Below are positions 61,501-64,000 of a DNA stretch of 64,000 nucleotides, one piece after another. The stretch comes from Meconema thalassinum (lineage: Eukaryota; Arthropoda; Insecta; Orthoptera; Tettigoniidae). The translations under genes and the position numbers were made by a program. The stretch spans positions 288,543,065-288,607,064 of the forward strand of contig OX336395.1 in assembly GCA_946902985.2 (NCBI GenBank). The letters run 5' to 3'. The notes below the pieces were generated by a model. The model was given only the letters and a program-made list of their open reading frames with translations, was not told where the DNA came from and did no database searches. Every line of letters starts with the position of its first letter. The first letter of the stretch is position 1.

Positions 61501-64000
61501 TAGAGTGGCAATTATTATCTGTTGGCGTGGCGGTCGTGCGTGTCAACTTGTAGCGTAGTGTAGCAAATATTATCTGTTGGCGTGATGGTCGTGCGGGTCA
61601 ACTTGTAGAGTAGAGTGGCGATTATTATCTGTTGGCGTGATGGTCGTGCGGGTCAACTTGTAGAGTAGAGTGGCAATTATTATCTGTTGGCGTGATGGTC
61701 GTGCGGGTCAACTTGTAGAGTAGAGTGGCAATTATTATCTGTTGGCGTGATGATCGTGCGGGTCAACTTGTAGCGTAGAGTGGCGATTATTATCTGTTGG
61801 CGTGGCGGTCGTGCGAGTCAACTTGTAGCGTAGTGTAGCAAATATTATCTGTTGGCGTGATGGTCATGCGGGTCAACTTGTAGAGTAGAGTGGCGATTAT
61901 TATCTGTTGGCGTGACGATCGTGCTGGTCAACTTGTAGCGTAGTGTAGCAAATATTATCTGTTGGCGTGATGGTCGTGCGGGTCAACTTGTAGAGTAGAG
62001 TGGCAATTATTATCTGTTGGCGTGATGGTCGTGCGGGTCAACTTGTAGCGTAGAGTGGCGATTATTATCTGTTGGCGTGATAGTCGTGCGGGTCAACTTG
62101 TAGCGTAGAGTGGCGATTATTATCTGTTGGCGTGATGGTCGTGCGGGTCAACTTGTAGTGTAGAGCGGCAATTATTATCTGTTGGCGTGATGGTTGTGCC
62201 GGTCGACTTGTAGTGTAGAGTGATGATTATTATCTGTTGGCGTGACGGTCGTGCGGGTCAACTTGTAGCGTAGAGTGGCAATTATTATCTGTTGGCGTGA
62301 CGATCGTGCGGGTCAACTTGTAGTGTAGAGTGGCAATTATTATCTGTTGGCGTGACGATCGTGCGGGTCAACTTGTAGCGTAGGGTGGCAATTATTATCT
62401 GTTGGCGTGACGATCGTGCGGGTCAACTTGTAGTGTAGAGTGGCAATTATTATCTTTTAGCGTGACGGGGTGCGGGTCAACTTGTAGTGTAGAGTGGCAA
62501 TTATTATCTATTAGCGTGACGGTCGTGTGGGTCAGCTTGTAGTATAGAGTGGCAATTATTATCTGTTGGCGTGACGGTCGTGCGGGCCAACTTGTAGTGT
62601 AGAGTGGCAATTATTATCTGTTGGCGTGACGATCGTGCGGGTCAACTTGTAGTGTAGAGTGATGATTATTATCTGTTGGCGTGATGGTCGTGCGGGTCAA
62701 CTTGTAGTGTAGAGTGGCAATTATTATCTGTTGGCGTGACGATCGTGCGGGTCAACTTGTAGTATAGAGTGGCAATTATTATCTGTTGGCGTGATGGTCG
62801 TGCGGGCCAACTCGTAGTGTAGAGTGGCAATTATTATCTGTTGGCGTGATGGTCGTGTGGGTCAACTTGTAGTGTTGAGTGGCAATTATTATCTTTTAGC
62901 GTGACGGGGTGCGGGTCAACTTGTAGTGTAGAGTGGCAATTATTATCTATTAGCGTGACGGTCGTGTGGGTCAACTTGTAGTGTAGAGTGGCAATTATTA
63001 TCTGTTAGCGTGACGGTCGTGCGGGTCAACTTGTAGTGTAGAGTGGCAATTATTATCTATTAGCGTGACGGTCGTGCGGGTCAACTTGTAGTGTAGAGTG
63101 GCAATTATTATCTGTTACCGTGACGGTCGTGCGGGTCAACTTGTAGCGTAGAGTGACAAATATTGTCTGTTGGCGTGACGGTCGTGTGGGGCAACTTGTA
63201 GTGTAGAGTGGCAATTATTATCTGTTAGCGTGACAGTCGTGCCGGTCAACTTGTAGTGTAGAGTGGCAATTATTATCTATTAGCGTGACGGTCGTGCCGT
63301 TCAACTTGTAGTGTAGAGTGGCAATTATTATCTGTTGCAGTGACGGTCGTGCGGGTCAATTTGTAGTGTTGAGTGGCAATTATTATCTGTTGGCGTGACG
63401 GTCGTGTGGGGCAACTTGTAGTGTAGAGTAGCAATTATTATCTGTTGCAGTGACGGTCGTGCGGGTCAACTTGTAGTGTAGAGTGGCAATTATTATCTGT
63501 TAGCGTGACAGTCGTGCCGGTCAACTTGTAGTGTAGAGTGGCAATTATTATCTATTAGCGTGACGGTCGTGCCGTTCAACTTGTAGTGTAAAGTGGCAAT
63601 TATTATCTGTTAGCGTGACGGTCGTGAGGGTCAACTTGTAGTGTAGAGTGGCGATTATTATCTGTTGGCGTGATGGTCGTAAGGGTCAACTTGTAGTGTC
63701 GAGTGGCGATTATTATCTGTTGGCGTGAAGGTCGTGCGGGCCAACTTGTAGTGTCGAGTGGCGATTATTATCTGTTGGCGTGACGGTCGTGCGGGTCAAC
63801 TTGTAGTGTCGAGTGGCAATTATTATCTGTTGGCTTGACGATCGTGCGGGACAACTTGTAGTGTCGAGTGGCGATTATTATCTGTTGGCGTGATGGTCGT
63901 ACGGGTCAACTTGTAGTGTCGAATGGCGATTATTATCTGTTGGCGTGAAGGTCGTGCGGGCCAACTTGTAGTGTCGAGTGGCGATTATTATCTGTTGGCG
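46530..64000 (+). repeat. 55-bp satellite array with higher-order repeats, extends beyond the window
   Basis: The monomer contains GTCAACTTGTAGTGTAGAG, TGGCAATTATTATCTGTTG and GCGTGACGGTCGTGCGG. Successive copies are exactly 55 bp apart, with about 317 monomers here. A 9-bp-deleted 46-bp monomer (junction GACGGTCAACTT) occurs at 47776, 50791, 53641, 54292 and 57362. A 1-bp-deleted variant (ACGGGGTGCGGG) marks other positions. Blocks repeat at 3015, 3501 and 3070 bp. The recurring 71-codon minus-strand ORFs are shadows of the repeat, not genes. Confidence 0.97.

Noticed and set aside
48521..62610. Five recurring 71-codon minus-strand ORFs at 48521, 51536, 55037, 58272 and 62395
   Set aside because: They are translations of four 55-bp satellite monomers; their recurrence follows the higher-order repeat, not gene conservation.
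46530..64000. CRISPR-like array of regular repeats
   Set aside because: The whole 55-bp unit is repeated with no unique spacers; this is a eukaryotic satellite.
46530..64000. CENP-B box in the satellite monomer (CGGG-containing segment)
   Set aside because: The required TTCG and central A spacing are absent from the monomer.

Overview
The window is a repeat-rich piece of a large animal nuclear genome, most likely an insect. Evidence: interspersed TTAGG-type repeats, arthropod-style Inr/DPE core promoter elements, APE/RT non-LTR elements, a DD34E Tc1-like element, Helitron and Helentron-like elements, a tRNA-type SINE and a long satellite. I see no bacterial-type operon, no CRISPR array and no complete conventional host gene. 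I cannot name the species; a large-genome (polyneopteran-like) insect would fit.

Layout. (1) 1-11757 is a giant imperfect palindrome: two arms of about 5.85 kb around a loop of about 47 bp. Its ends and its centre are built from one degenerate 14-bp minisatellite. The minisatellite continues to 11874, and single units reach 12155. There follow two 273-bp copies of a TATA-less promoter plus first exon, and then a small spliced gene (ATG at the exon 1 end, exon 2 at 12482) cut by a SINE. (2) 13.2-19.5 kb holds a decayed Helitron ORF that lost its HUH nuclease core, a roughly 160-bp tandem repeat array, a dead LINE RT and a dead Tc1-like transposon with both TIRs. (3) 19850-41222 is one nested structure. 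An RTE-like LINE (minus strand) was broken into three pieces by an LTR-like 4.8-kb insertion (itself holding an intact 496-codon RT ORF) and by a head-to-tail dimer of a Helentron-like non-autonomous element (W). W copy 1 was in turn broken by a GTAC-flanked element, by a second Helentron-like element (Z1, itself carrying a 4.5-kb GTAC-flanked element), and by a nearly full-length 3.0-kb LINE with 7-bp TSDs. Uninterrupted copies elsewhere in the window serve as empty-site controls. (4) 41926-45130 is another LINE, split by element Z2. (5) From about 46530 to the window end runs a 55-bp satellite, about 317 monomers, with higher-order repeats of 55, 64 and 56 monomers.

How the parts relate: almost everything is selfish DNA. 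Only two reading frames look as if they were recently under selection, the RT ORF at 20514-22004 and the small spliced ORF at 12365-12790. The best candidates for something undescribed are the giant 14-bp-minisatellite palindrome with its attached promoter/microgene cassette, and the two Helentron-like families Z and W. All coordinates and matches were read by eye; no alignment or database search was run.
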